64,000 nt of DNA from Sporosarcina cyprini (GCF_022048975.1 NZ_JAKMHX010000022.1:83721-147720); one strand, 5' to 3'. Shown: positions 17,717 to 26,770, counted from the stretch's first letter. Notes: a model not told the origin generated them from the sequence alone. Numbers and translations: made by a program.

Positions 17717-19159
17717 TTATTTCCCCTGCGTTTTCCGCAATTCGAACATTCGGTCCGTCCAGTCGTTAACTCGGTTAATGATTTCTTGCCGTTCATTTTC
17801 GACCCGGATCCGTGCCCGTTCGTTCAGTTCCTTTTTCACTTCAATCGCAGCGGCTTCTTTCGCGTTGATCATTTCTTTGATCTGATCATACACTTCGGCC
17901 GTAATCATCTTTTCACTTCTCATCACCTGCAGCGCCTCGAACATGCGGCTCGATTCATTCAGCGAGGCATACCAGAATTGAGATGCAATAGCAGAGCGAT
18001 TGACCATCTCATCATATCCTTGGCCCCAATGCTTCAATAGCGAGTTGGATTTGCCCATAATATCTTGCAATGAAGGAAGCCACTGCTTTGTAATCGACTG
18101 ATCGAGTTCATCGATTGTTTTAGCCGAAATATATTCCCCTTTTCCGGCTTCTGCTACCGCTTTTAATTGCTGCTCGCCTTGCTGGTCCACATCAAAACCA
18201 ATTATATTCACTTTACGCCCATCATTAGCCTCAGCAAACGCCTTCGCCTCCGCCACTGGATCCCCGCCGCATGTTTCAGCGCCATCACTCACGATATAGA
18301 CGGTCAGATTTTCAGTTGATCCCTCTGACTGTTCCCGAGCGAATTTTATCGCTTCGGCAATCGGCGTCCAACCTTTCGCTTCCACACCGTCCACAGCGTC
18401 CTTGAATTTTGCCGCATCAAACGCGCTCATCGGATATACTTCTTCGATCGTCGTACAGGATAATTCTTTATCGGACTGATTTTGCGTCCCGGCATGACCA
18501 TACACGACAAGCGACACATCATCCCTCATTCCGATCGTACTTGCAAAACGCGATGTTGCCCGCTTGGCGATCGCCATTTTCTGTTTTCCCTCAACGGACA
18601 GCAGCATACTGGAACTGGCGTCCAGCAAAATGATTGCTTTTCCAGGCTGTTGCTCGGCTTCCTGCGCACCTTCCACTTCGCCTGGTTCCGGCAAGTAAGG
18701 CTCAAACCAATCTACATTAAATTCTTCCAGATCGGTTGCTACCTTATCATAGGCATTGCTGCCGACATAATAATGAAGCGCCTTGAATAACAATTCCGGA
18801 TCCTGAGTTTCCGCTGTCACCTCACTGAGCTTCTCCGTCAACTCCTCTTTATAGTCGCCGAGCCCGAAGCGTCCCCATTTCTGCTTCGTTTCCTCTTCAT
18901 GCGGAATATCCGCGGTAAAAATCCCAGGCTTCTGGGCACGGAAGGTTTCCTCTGAAACCGGTATTTGGATTTCTTTTATTTCATCTAATACACTAGGAGC
19001 CGGTGTTTCCTCTTCAGCCTCTTTCGACTGTTCGGTGTCAAGTTTCACCTCATCTGAAGCCTCAGTCACATCAGGCTCTGGTTTCCCTTTCTCTGAACAA
19101 CCACTCAACAAAATGGCAATTGCAGAAAAAGCCAATAATCGGATGATCCACTCTCGCAT
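17717..19159 (-). CDS. Lipoprotein with von Willebrand A domain (paralogue of 30271-31674)
   Basis: 480 residues. A lipoprotein signal peptide ends in the lipobox LLSGC (Cys21), followed by an acidic Pro/Glu-rich linker and a von Willebrand A domain with the MIDAS motif DASSSM (Asp180) that binds a divalent metal. Two cysteines, in SCTTIEEVYPMSAF and AETCGGDPVAEA, recur in the paralogue and may form a disulfide. The last 100 residues are helical and charged. The start at 19159 gives a normal signal peptide. B. subtilis YwmC/YwmD are similar in kind. The ligand is unknown. Confidence 0.85.
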   Translation of the reverse strand: MREWIIRLLAFSAIAILLSGCSEKGKPEPDVTEASDEVKLDTEQSKEAEEETPAPSVLDEIKEIQIPVSEETFRAQKPGIFTADIPHEEETKQKWGRFGLGDYKEELTEKLSEVTAETQDPELLFKALHYYVGSNAYDKVATDLEEFNVDWFEPYLPEPGEVEGAQEAEQQPGKAIILLDASSSMLLSVEGKQKMAIAKRATSRFASTIGMRDDVSLVVYGHAGTQNQSDKELSCTTIEEVYPMSAFDAAKFKDAVDGVEAKGWTPIAEAIKFAREQSEGSTENLTVYIVSDGAETCGGDPVAEAKAFAEANDGRKVNIIGFDVDQQGEQQLKAVAEAGKGEYISAKTIDELDQSITKQWLPSLQDIMGKSNSLLKHWGQGYDEMVNRSAIASQFWYASLNESSRMFEALQVMRSEKMITAEVYDQIKEMINAKEAAAIEVKKELNERARIRVENERQEIINRVNDWTDRMFELRKTQGK

Positions 19160-19275
19160 CAACCTTATACCTCCCCTTCGTAGTACCGACATTTTAGCAA
19201 GTTTCAGATTAATTGGCGATACTTGGAGAAGAAGAGGAATAGTTAGTCCCGGTTCTGGTTATGGAACCAAAGACC

Positions 19276-19866
19276 TTATGCTTCCATGCAAATCGAGTCA
19301 ATATGATAGCGTATCGTTTTTTTGACCCGTTCCGCATCCAACCGGTCCGGATCCAGCAATGCATGAATCGCAATGCCGTCAATCAAAGAATAGAGCCGCT
19401 CAGACTCCAAATCCAAATCGAGCCCCTCCTTCAATAACGATGTTGCTTGTAAGTAATGCATTACCTTTTGTACGCCTGTCCAAATGCCATCATCCGGGAT
19501 CGGCAGCTCCTCTTTCCGGTGATTGACATACGCAACGAAAGCGAACCAGACTTCCATTTCCGCTCGAGTTTCTTCGCTGATCGGCACAATTTCATAAAGT
19601 ACGGCCAGCACCATTTCCTTTGGAGGCAGCTCATTTTTTACGACTGCCTCAATCCGGGCCGTTGCCCTTTCTTGCACGAGCGTCATCGCATAGACTAGCA
19701 AGTCATCTTGTGTTGAAAAATAATGACGGAGCGCTCCAAGTGAGAGCCCCGCCTCTGCCGCAATATTCCGCACTGTCGCCCCTTCCATTCCTTTATCCAA
19801 AATGACACGCCACATCGCCTGTGCAATCTGTTGTTTCCGCTCTTCATGATTAATTATTTTTGGCAT
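19276..19866 (-). CDS. TetR family transcriptional regulator
   Basis: A 196-residue repressor: N-terminal helix-turn-helix (QQIAQAMWRVILDKGMEGATVRNIAAEAGLSLGALRHYFSTQDDLL) and an all-helical ligand domain of the BetI-like type. It is divergent from a membrane protein gene, and the 112-bp gap contains two copies of AATACA-N2-TGTATT, so it probably represses itself and that neighbour. The inducer is unknown. Confidence 0.9.
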   Translation of the reverse strand: MPKIINHEERKQQIAQAMWRVILDKGMEGATVRNIAAEAGLSLGALRHYFSTQDDLLVYAMTLVQERATARIEAVVKNELPPKEMVLAVLYEIVPISEETRAEMEVWFAFVAYVNHRKEELPIPDDGIWTGVQKVMHYLQATSLLKEGLDLDLESERLYSLIDGIAIHALLDPDRLDAERVKKTIRYHIDSICMEA

Positions 19867-19899
19867 ACTATCAGTGTAGAATAAAAAAGAATTTTTAAC

Positions 19900-19913
19900 A
19901 ATACACTTGTATT
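19900..19913. promoter_or_regulatory. TetR operator 1
   Basis: AATACACTTGTATT, a 6-2-6 palindrome, 33 bp upstream of the tetR start. It is identical in both arms to a second copy 47 bp away. Confidence 0.7.
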
Positions 19914-19946
19914 AATTAAACATAATATGGTACGATGCACATAACC

Positions 19947-19960
19947 AATACAACTGTATT
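19947..19960. promoter_or_regulatory. TetR operator 2
   Basis: AATACAACTGTATT, the second copy of AATACA-N2-TGTATT, 18 bp before the start of the divergent membrane protein gene and next to its ribosome binding site. Confidence 0.7.
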
Positions 19961-19978
19961 AAATAAAGAGGTGAATCC

Positions 19979-20521
19979 ATGAATTTTATTGCTTGGACGA
20001 TCATTGCCTGTGAAATCGGCTTTTGGGTCGTTATCTTAGCCGGCCTCATCACACGATATGTTTTCAACAAGAAACGCCTTGGCCTGTTTTTCCTCGCCCT
20101 CACACCAGTCATCGATTTACTGTTGCTCTTCGTCACCGCCTCCGATTTGTATAACGGAGCAGTCGCCACACAAATACACGCCTTAGCTGCCATCTATCTG
20201 GGCGTTTCCATCGCTTTCGGAAAAAGCATGATACGCTGGGCGGATGAACGGTTTTTATACTATGTAAAAAAACAAGGCACAAAGCCGGTGAAGAAAACGG
20301 GATACGCCCATGCACGCCATTCCATGAAAGGCTCCTTGCAACATGTGCTCGCCTTCATCATTGGAGGCACCTTCCTCATCGCTATGATCTACCTCATCGG
20401 GGATGCCGAAAAAACCGAAGCGCTGTTTGACATGCTACGGTTATGGGCAATCATTTTAGCAGTCGATGTAGTCATCTCCCTTTCCTACTTCATCTGGCCT
20501 CGGCCGGAAAAAGCGAAGTAG
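19979..20521 (+). CDS. Integral membrane protein under TetR control
   Basis: 180 residues with five probable membrane helices (near residues 5, 35, 60, 115 and 150) and a basic cytoplasmic loop between helices 3 and 4. No catalytic or transport motif is evident and I do not recognise the family. It begins with AAAGAGGTGAATCC before the ATG and is divergent from the TetR gene with two shared operators, so it is likely induced by the TetR ligand. Confidence 0.75.
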   Translation: MNFIAWTIIACEIGFWVVILAGLITRYVFNKKRLGLFFLALTPVIDLLLLFVTASDLYNGAVATQIHALAAIYLGVSIAFGKSMIRWADERFLYYVKKQGTKPVKKTGYAHARHSMKGSLQHVLAFIIGGTFLIAMIYLIGDAEKTEALFDMLRLWAIILAVDVVISLSYFIWPRPEKAK

Positions 20522-20590
20522 TCATGGTAAGCAGCCGGTCCAGCAGTGGGCCGGTTTTTTGTGGTGATGAATGGGCAGTCGAGAATGCCA

Positions 20591-20812
20591 ATCGAGGATT
20601 CTTCCAACGGATACGAGCAGCCTCTAAAATAAGCGAGCACCCCCTTGAACAATCGAGCGGTTCATCGGAAGATACGAGAGGTCTCGCGGGAGATACGAGC
20701 GGTTATCGAGATATTCGAGAGGTTACTGAAATATACGAGCGGTTTGGAAACACAATTGAGCTGTTACTGCGATATACGAGTGGTTCGTACGAATATACGA
20801 GCGGTCACGGAT
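20591..20812 (+). repeat. Phased repeat array 1, core TACGAGCGGT, spacing 20-21 bp
   Basis: The tetranucleotide CGAG (once TGAG), in the context ATACGAGCGGTT, begins at 20593, 20614, 20634, 20654, 20675, 20696, 20716, 20736, 20757, 20777 and 20798. Steps are 21, 20, 20, 21, 21, 20, 20, 21, 20 and 21: eleven units with a mean of 20.5 bp. Sequences between cores are not conserved. An extra CGAG at 20707 falls about half a period after the preceding unit. The array fills the gap between two convergent genes and does not look coding. Confidence 0.85.
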
Positions 20813-21004
20813 CCTAAATTTGTAGTGAAAATAAAACAAGCGATTCATGTAAATAAAAACACCATTCTAGTAACCGCTCGGTTCCAGACTGCTATGCCAT
20901 CTTGCCAGTTCACATGCATGATTCCGCGTTATCCCTGGTTCCTATGAAGTGCCTGTCATTCCAAAGGCTTTATTCACAAGCAGGTAGCCTCTAACGGCAA
21001 AAAT

Positions 21005-21030
21005 AAAAAACCGGCACATCGCCGGTTTTC
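21005..21030 (-). terminator. Terminator of the mhqO-mhqD-wrbA operon
   Basis: Minus strand AAAACCGGCGATGTGCCGGTTTTTTATTTTT: an 8-bp GC-rich stem with a 4-nt loop and a long T tract, five bases after the wrbA-like stop. Confidence 0.92.
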
Positions 21031-21034
21031 GATT

Positions 21035-21640
21035 TTATGCTTCTAAGTGTGCCAAGGCTTTCGCTACTTGTACCGTTCGTTTGGCTTGATGTTTGACTGC
21101 CGCCTGAACATCTTCGATCATTTTGCCGTCTTGGCCGACAGTGACGCTTGTTCCGTAAGGATTGCCGCCCGCGCCGAAAGTGACTGGATCCGTATAACCC
21201 GGTGCTACTACAATGGCACCCCAGTGATACATAGTAGTATAAAGAGAAAGGATGGTCGCTTCCTGGCCGCCATGTGGATTTTGAGCAGATGACATGGCAC
21301 TGACCGCTTTGTTGGCCAGTTTTCCTTTTGCCCAGAGGCCGCCTGTCGTATCCAAGAAATTCTTCATCTGGCCCGGCATATTGCCGAAACGTGTGGGAAC
21401 GCTGAAAATGATGGCATCTGCCCATTCGAGATCCTCTGGCTTTACTTCCGGTACATCCTTCGTCGCTTCCACATTCGCTTTCCACGCCGGATTTGATTCA
21501 ATGGCTGCTTGTGGAGCTGTTTCGGCCGCCTTTAGAATTCGAACTTCGGAACCGGCTTCCTTCGCTGCTTCTGCCGCCCATTTTGCCAGTTGATAATTCG
21601 TACCGCCTGAACTGTAATATACGATTGCTGTTTTCACCAT
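21035..21640 (-). CDS. wrbA: NAD(P)H:quinone oxidoreductase, WrbA family
   Basis: A flavodoxin-like FMN protein of 201 residues that reduces quinones by two electrons and so avoids semiquinone radicals. Features: FMN phosphate loop YYSSGGTNYQLAKW, SVPTRFGNMPGQMKNFLD and the WrbA signature PYGTSVTVGQDG. It is the last gene of an operon with an MhqO-like dioxygenase and an MhqD-like hydrolase, starting 12 bp after the latter. The context gives it a role in quinone or electrophile resistance. Confidence 0.92.
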   Translation of the reverse strand: MVKTAIVYYSSGGTNYQLAKWAAEAAKEAGSEVRILKAAETAPQAAIESNPAWKANVEATKDVPEVKPEDLEWADAIIFSVPTRFGNMPGQMKNFLDTTGGLWAKGKLANKAVSAMSSAQNPHGGQEATILSLYTTMYHWGAIVVAPGYTDPVTFGAGGNPYGTSVTVGQDGKMIEDVQAAVKHQAKRTVQVAKALAHLEA

Positions 21641-21652
21641 ACTTCAACACCT

Positions 21653-22258
21653 CTATTTTATATTTTCTTTATACCATTTTGCCGCTGCCGCTACTTCCGT
21701 CTGCGTCAGCGAATGTCCGTTCATTTCCCAGTGAACCGCTGTTTGAGCACCTGCCTCAAGGAGCAAGCTGTCCAAGTCCATCGTTTCTTGCGCAGGACAG
21801 ATGGGGTCATTTTTTCCAGCTGTAATGAATACCGGAACACCCGTTAAATCAGGCAATCCGATACCACGCCGGGGGACCATAGGATGATGCAGAATCGCAC
21901 CTTTCAATGATTTGGCATAATGAAACAACAAGCTTGCCGCGATGTTCGCACCATTCGAATAGCCGACCGCCACGATGTTCGATCTGTCGAAGCCATACTC
22001 CATCGCCGCGTCATCTAAAAAAGCATCAAGTTCCTTTGTCCGGAAAATCAAATCTTCTTCATCAAACACACCTTCCGCAAGCCGTTTGAAAAAGCGTGGC
22101 ATGCCGTTTTCCAACACGTTTCCTCTGACACTTAAAACTGAGGCTTCCTCGTCAATCATTCGCCCAAGCGGCAACAAGTCCTGTTCCGTTCCGCCAGTAC
22201 CATGCAGCAGCAAGAGCGTCGGACGCTGCGGATTCCCTGCTTGAAAAATATGCTTCAT
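21653..22258 (-). CDS. mhqD: Alpha/beta hydrolase, MhqD-like
   Basis: A 201-residue carboxylesterase/phospholipase-type hydrolase: oxyanion strand LLLLHGTGGTEQDL, nucleophile Ser in VAVGYSNGANIA, Asp in AGKNDPICP and His in NGHSLT. It overlaps the dioxygenase gene by four bases (ATGA), the same order as mhqE-mhqD in B. subtilis, where the operon protects against methylhydroquinone and catechols. The natural substrate is not known from sequence. Confidence 0.88.
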   Translation of the reverse strand: MKHIFQAGNPQRPTLLLLHGTGGTEQDLLPLGRMIDEEASVLSVRGNVLENGMPRFFKRLAEGVFDEEDLIFRTKELDAFLDDAAMEYGFDRSNIVAVGYSNGANIAASLLFHYAKSLKGAILHHPMVPRRGIGLPDLTGVPVFITAGKNDPICPAQETMDLDSLLLEAGAQTAVHWEMNGHSLTQTEVAAAAKWYKENIK

Positions 22259-23196
22259 TCATTTCCCCGCCTTTCGCGTACTGTAAAGGGGATTAAAGCT
22301 GAATTCAGCCGATCCCGAAATTGCTCATATTGTGGAGGCAGCATTAATGAAGATCCCATAGTTTTAAGTGACTCATCGACAGCAAAGCCAGGGGGATCGG
22401 TTGCAATTTCAAATAAAATCTCACCCGGCTCCTGAAAGTAGATGGAATTAAAATAGTTCCGATCTTGAACAGGTGTCACATGAAAGCCTTTCTGCCGCAA
22501 TAGCTTGCTCCATTCTTGCTGATCATAGTCATCGATGGCACGAAAAGCGATATGATGAACAACACCCACGCCCATACTGCCGCGTCCTGTCGGGGTGAAT
22601 TTCAAATCGATTTGATTACCGATAGACGCTTCGGATTGGAAACGGATCATGTCATCTTCCTTGCCAATTTGCTTAAATCCCATTTCCATAAGAAGCCCGG
22701 CTGTCTCCTCCGGGTTGGATGAAAGAAGAGTTGCGACCGCAAATCCATTGATCGCCTCTTTTGGGGTTATGCCAGAGAACGACCATGAATTCGCCGGGAC
22801 ATTTTCCCTTTCCACGAGCTCCAGCTGCAAGCCGTGGGGATCGGAAAATGATAAGTATCGTTCGTTAAAGCGCTTCTTGATGGTAAACGGGATATGAAAA
22901 CTTTGTAATCTATCTTCCCAAAATGAAAAGGAGCCCTTTGGTATGGCAAATGCGGTTACTCCGACCTGGCCGTCTCCGATTTTCCCTGGATATGCGCCCG
23001 CCCAATTGAAGAACGTCATTATCGTACCGGGATCACCGGCTTCATTGCCAAAATATAAATGATACGTACCCGGATCATCAAAGTTCACCGTCTTTTTCAC
23101 AAGTCGCAGGCCTAACACGCCTGCATAAAAATCAGCGTTTTCCTGAGGATGGCCGACGATTGCCGTTATATGATGAATCCCTGCTGTTTTCTTCAT
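22255..23196 (-). CDS. mhqO: Ring-cleaving dioxygenase, MhqO/MhqE family
   Basis: A 313-residue extradiol-type dioxygenase of two glyoxalase/VOC modules. The N-terminal module starts GIHHITAIVGHPQENADFYAGVLGLRLVKKT; metal ligands are likely His in GIHHIT, His in VVHHIAFRA and Glu in GEILFEIATDPPGF. The family opens the ring of hydroquinone- or catechol-type compounds. It is first in the operon, and a perfect MhqR-type palindrome lies just upstream, so it should be induced by quinones or hydroquinones through MhqR, whose gene is not in the window. Confidence 0.9.
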   Translation of the reverse strand: MKKTAGIHHITAIVGHPQENADFYAGVLGLRLVKKTVNFDDPGTYHLYFGNEAGDPGTIMTFFNWAGAYPGKIGDGQVGVTAFAIPKGSFSFWEDRLQSFHIPFTIKKRFNERYLSFSDPHGLQLELVERENVPANSWSFSGITPKEAINGFAVATLLSSNPEETAGLLMEMGFKQIGKEDDMIRFQSEASIGNQIDLKFTPTGRGSMGVGVVHHIAFRAIDDYDQQEWSKLLRQKGFHVTPVQDRNYFNSIYFQEPGEILFEIATDPPGFAVDESLKTMGSSLMLPPQYEQFRDRLNSALIPFTVRERRGNE

Positions 23197-23228
23197 GCTT
23201 CACACCTCGGATTTATCTCGAAATAAAA

Positions 23229-23246
23229 TATCTCGAATTCGAGATA
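23229..23246. promoter_or_regulatory. MhqR operator
   Basis: Perfect 18-bp palindrome TATCTCGAATTCGAGATA, the sequence known for MhqR boxes in B. subtilis, 33 bp before the mhqO start. A partial half-site TTATCTCGAA lies at about 23212-23221. Confidence 0.88.
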
Positions 23247-23298
23247 ATAGTACCAAATTGAAAACTTCCTGTCAAAAAAGAAGTTTTCAATCATCCGC

Positions 23299-24495
23299 TC
23301 ACTCAAAGTTCGAACAGCGCCAATAATGATAGGCGATAATATCGGACATGAAGGCAAGCCCTTTGCTTTCCACTTGCAAGACCGGTTCCCATTCTCCATC
23401 GTGTCCACGGGATAAGTAAATCTCATGATCTGGCGCAGGATCAAAATAGCCGGATATGTCAAACGTGCCATGACGCCGCAGGACAGCCTTCACTTCATAA
23501 TCAATGTTCGGAGCAGTCGTTAAAGGATTGCCGACCGAGTGTTCCAAAAGGAAACCCGACTCCTCCTTCCGATGATCTAACCGTTTTAATGTAATGCCAT
23601 CTGGTGAGGCGGTCTTCTTTTCTTTGAATTGTTTCAAGTAATCGTACGCAATAGAAGGGCCGACTTCCTTTGTAAACGTCATTGGATGTTTTTCCAAATC
23701 ATAAGCCAGCTCGATATCAACCCGTGTACGGAACGATTCTCCATTTGGATCAAATCCACGTCCGTCTCCATGGAAATAATGATTGGGCGACAGCACATTC
23801 GGATTTTTTATCCATGCCTCCCGCAAGAAAGTAGTATAACGGAATTTCCAATGGTTAACCGGCCTTAGCTCCCGTTCTCTTTGATTGATGGGAAGAAGCA
23901 ACTCGTTCGGCTTTCCGATCCATTTGATCATCGTAAACGTTTCGGATGCTGTCTCCTTCTCGCTTGTCGACGGATTCAATGCCCCATAAATCGTGGAAAA
24001 CACGGACTTCAGTGTAGTCAGTTTTTCTTCAGACTCTACCAAAGGCCGTTTTGCCCGAATAGCATAGGCATAAGGCTGATCGAGCGAAATATCCCGGTCG
24101 ATATATCGGTTGGACTTGACCGTATCCACCAGCTCACCGTTTCGGAATACCTCATATTCTTCTATATCCTTGATTCGTTCCCAAGCAAGAGCGATTTGCG
24201 TTTTCGCGACGATGGTTGTCATGACTAGCGATTGCAACGGATTTTCAATATTTTTTTCCTCCGCAAACGCAGACGTTTGCATCGCAATGACATCGACAAC
24301 CCCATTATGATCGACCCGCTCGATCGTATAGTGATACAGCTTGCCGTGTTTGAAGTCGCCGTCCTGAAATTCCGGCACGTTTCCTTCATATAAATGTTCG
24401 CCATCTTTGTATACATTGTAGAAACCCCCGACATCATTCCATGTGAAGGAAATCAAATCATGTTCATGTTTTACATGCTTAATCTCAAAATTCAT
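23299..24495 (-). CDS. Fibronectin III-like protein with DUF3238-like C-terminus
   Basis: 398 residues, no signal peptide. Two beta-sandwich modules of fibronectin III character come first (about residues 10-80 and 90-170: FYNVYKDGEHLYEG; IALAWERIKDIEEYEVFRNGELV). A C-terminal domain (about 185-398) with YFHGDGRGFDPNGESFRTRVDIEL resembles the Bacillus-specific DUF3238 family. AAGGAGGGATG precedes the ATG. No catalytic role is visible; such proteins may act in coat or surface assembly, but this is a guess. Confidence 0.7.
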   Translation of the reverse strand: MNFEIKHVKHEHDLISFTWNDVGGFYNVYKDGEHLYEGNVPEFQDGDFKHGKLYHYTIERVDHNGVVDVIAMQTSAFAEEKNIENPLQSLVMTTIVAKTQIALAWERIKDIEEYEVFRNGELVDTVKSNRYIDRDISLDQPYAYAIRAKRPLVESEEKLTTLKSVFSTIYGALNPSTSEKETASETFTMIKWIGKPNELLLPINQRERELRPVNHWKFRYTTFLREAWIKNPNVLSPNHYFHGDGRGFDPNGESFRTRVDIELAYDLEKHPMTFTKEVGPSIAYDYLKQFKEKKTASPDGITLKRLDHRKEESGFLLEHSVGNPLTTAPNIDYEVKAVLRRHGTFDISGYFDPAPDHEIYLSRGHDGEWEPVLQVESKGLAFMSDIIAYHYWRCSNFE

Positions 24496-24690
24496 GGCTC
24501 ATCCCTCCTTCTTACCATTGTGTTGTACTTTTCATGCCATTAAACATGAGAGCCGATCTAGTACGTCAATCCCCTTCTTCCCACCCTGCCAAACGTCATA
24601 ATAGAGCCGCGCAATGGGTATACGGGCCAGTTTTTCATATCCGAATGGACAAAATACAGGCGCATGACAAAATAATCACGCGCCGCAAAA

Positions 24691-26349
24691 TCATCTATCC
24701 AATTCTCTTAATTTCCTGCTCACTTCATGAAAAGCCGCATCCAATTCCTTATAGCGATCACTTCCCGGCATCTCCATGCTTAATTGGCCTAAAACGGCTT
24801 GCAGCTCGGTTTCCAGACGCAGACGATCCTCAGGAGTCTTCCTTTCCAGGGGCGCAGCTTTTCTCTCCGTCCATTCTTGGAAGGTGACGGGCCGTTTCTG
24901 AATCGTACCCTTTTCAAATAGTAGCAGGCCCTTCGCCAATTTTTCGACGAAATACCGGTCATGGGAGGCAATGAGCAACGTGCCGGGAAAGGCTTCCAAT
25001 GTCTTCTCCAGCTGCTCTCGTGACGGCAAATCGAGATGGTTCGTCGGCTCATCTAGCAGCAGTACATCGATCCCTTCCAAGATGAACTGCATCAGTTTCA
25101 CTTTGACCCGTTCGCCTTGGCTTAATTCACCTAACTTCAATCCCCAATGGGCCTCCGTCAAACCAAGATTCGCCAGCTGTGTCCGCAGCTTCCCCTGTTC
25201 AGCAAATGAATTACGATGAAAATGCTCCGCCATTGTAATGTCCTGCGGCAAATCAAGAACGGCCTGACTCATATAGCCAATTGATAATCCGTTAGACAGC
25301 CAGACCTCTCCCTCACATGTTGTATTTCCGGTCAAGATGGAAAAAAGCGTGGATTTCCCGCTTCCATTTGGGCCAATCAGTGCCAGTCTCTCGCCTGCTT
25401 GCACGGTGAAGGAGACATTCGAAAAGAGCTGTTGACTGCCGTATGATTTTTGTACATTCTGCAGCTCCATGACGCGGTGCCCTTTTTTACGCTCCCCTTT
25501 GACATCAAACCATACGGTCGTCTCTTCAGCCGGTTTCTCTACCCGCTCCTTGGCCAGTTTTGCTTCAAGCCGTTTTTGCATCGAACGAATTTGGACATCT
25601 TTCTTTTTCGCTTTCACACGATAATATTCTTTCGCTCCACCCTTTTTGGTCGATTCGGCATGCGCCTTGGCTGACCATTCTTTCAACTGGGCGATTTGTT
25701 CCTGTACTTGTTTGATTTCCCGTTGCTGTTTTTCATAGTGATGTGCCTGAATGGCACGCGCCTGCTCTTTTTTTTCGCGGTAACTCGTATAGTTTCCTGT
25801 ATACACGGTCATCTTCCCGTCTTCCAGCTCCAGCACATATTCCGCTGTCTGGTCAATGAAGTGGCGGTCATGGGACACGATGAGATAGGTCGCCTGCTTT
25901 TGATTAATCACACGAACTAACTCCTCCAAACTTTCTGCATCCATATGATTTGTCGGTTCATCGAGCAATACGAGCTGGCTGTTTCGCGATAGAGCGGCTG
26001 ACAGGCGAAGTTTCATCCGTTCGCCTCCACTCGCCGTCGCATAGCGGACATGGTCTGGAAGATGCCACTTGGAACGGTAAGCATACATGTCTCCTGTATC
26101 CTCCCGGTCCCCCTCCTCCCGCTGTTCCTGTTTAAAATAGGTCAGGCTTGGGTGCGGGCCAGCCCAATAGATGGATCCGGAAGTGGGAGCCAGTTCCCCG
26201 GCCAAAATAGACAGCAGGGTAGATTTCCCCGCTCCATTCGCTCCGACAATCGCAATGCATGCGTCTTGCGGAAGCTCGGCTGAAACGGCATCCAATATAG
26301 TTGTTTCGCCAATCTTATAGCTTATTTCATTAATTTTACCCAGTAGCAT
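24691..26349 (-). CDS. ABC-F ATPase, probable ribosome-protection (antibiotic resistance) factor
   Basis: 552 residues with two ABC domains and no membrane helices. Walker A motifs are GANGAGKST and GPNGSGKST, signatures ASGGERMKLRL and LSQGERVKVKL, Walker B VLLDEPTNHMD and VLLDEPTNHLD. The interdomain linker (about residues 190-290) is long and basic, as in Vga/VmlR-type ARE ABC-F proteins that displace lincosamides, streptogramins or pleuromutilins from the ribosome. The start at 26349 has AGGAGG. A leader with terminator and antiterminator precedes it, as expected for drug-induced attenuation. Confidence 0.88.
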   Translation of the reverse strand: MLLGKINEISYKIGETTILDAVSAELPQDACIAIVGANGAGKSTLLSILAGELAPTSGSIYWAGPHPSLTYFKQEQREEGDREDTGDMYAYRSKWHLPDHVRYATASGGERMKLRLSAALSRNSQLVLLDEPTNHMDAESLEELVRVINQKQATYLIVSHDRHFIDQTAEYVLELEDGKMTVYTGNYTSYREKKEQARAIQAHHYEKQQREIKQVQEQIAQLKEWSAKAHAESTKKGGAKEYYRVKAKKKDVQIRSMQKRLEAKLAKERVEKPAEETTVWFDVKGERKKGHRVMELQNVQKSYGSQQLFSNVSFTVQAGERLALIGPNGSGKSTLFSILTGNTTCEGEVWLSNGLSIGYMSQAVLDLPQDITMAEHFHRNSFAEQGKLRTQLANLGLTEAHWGLKLGELSQGERVKVKLMQFILEGIDVLLLDEPTNHLDLPSREQLEKTLEAFPGTLLIASHDRYFVEKLAKGLLLFEKGTIQKRPVTFQEWTERKAAPLERKTPEDRLRLETELQAVLGQLSMEMPGSDRYKELDAAFHEVSRKLRELDR

Positions 26350-26373
26350 AAAAATTCCTCCTATGTGGAGGGA

Positions 26374-26500
26374 CAAAAAAATCCCTCCGTTTTGGAACGG
26401 AAGGATTAGTCAGAAAAAAACACAAAGAAACCCCGTACAATAGGGCTGCTTTACGTATGATGAGTAAAAATGGACAGACTAATCCCGTTTTCCGTTCGGA
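26374..26500 (-). promoter_or_regulatory. Transcription attenuator leader of the ABC-F gene
   Basis: Minus-strand terminator: AATCCTTCCGTT, loop CCAA, AACGGAGGGATT, T7 (26407-26374). The 16-nt block at 26396-26411, which holds the 5' half of that stem, is also complementary to 26477-26496 (GACTAATCC, 4-nt bulge, TTCCGTT on the plus strand), giving a competing antiterminator. Upstream, GATTAACTAATC (about 26528-26539) can pair with the antiterminator. This is the layout of ribosome-stalling attenuators of resistance genes. I could not identify a convincing leader peptide. Confidence 0.7.
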
Positions 26501-26736
26501 TCAAAATGAAATTTCGTCGGAAATTGAGATTAGTTAATCACTGTCCACCCTCAGCCCTTTCAATAAATAGTCTTCATAGTTTACCACACTCGACCTACAA
26601 AGTCATTATAATTTTCAGATATTGAAATCAAATTAGCCTACTTGTACGCTGTACGGAAAAGTACCAGAGGACATCCAATTTTCTGGAATAGCATCCGTTC
26701 GATAGGCTTATATTGCATCTACCTGCCAGCTTCTCC

Positions 26737-26765
26737 TTGTATTAGCCACAAAAAGTTGATAGGAT
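26737..26765 (+). promoter_or_regulatory. Sigma-A promoter of the candidate structured RNA
   Basis: -35 TTGTAT (26737-26742), 17-bp spacer, -10 TAGGAT (26760-26765). The expected start falls about 6-7 bases later, at the first base of the long closing helix of the RNA. Confidence 0.55.
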
Positions 26766-26770
26766 AGCTT

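Noticed and set aside
22202..22435. Forward frames opposite mhqD and mhqO
   Set aside because: Shadows of well-supported minus-strand genes with no start context.
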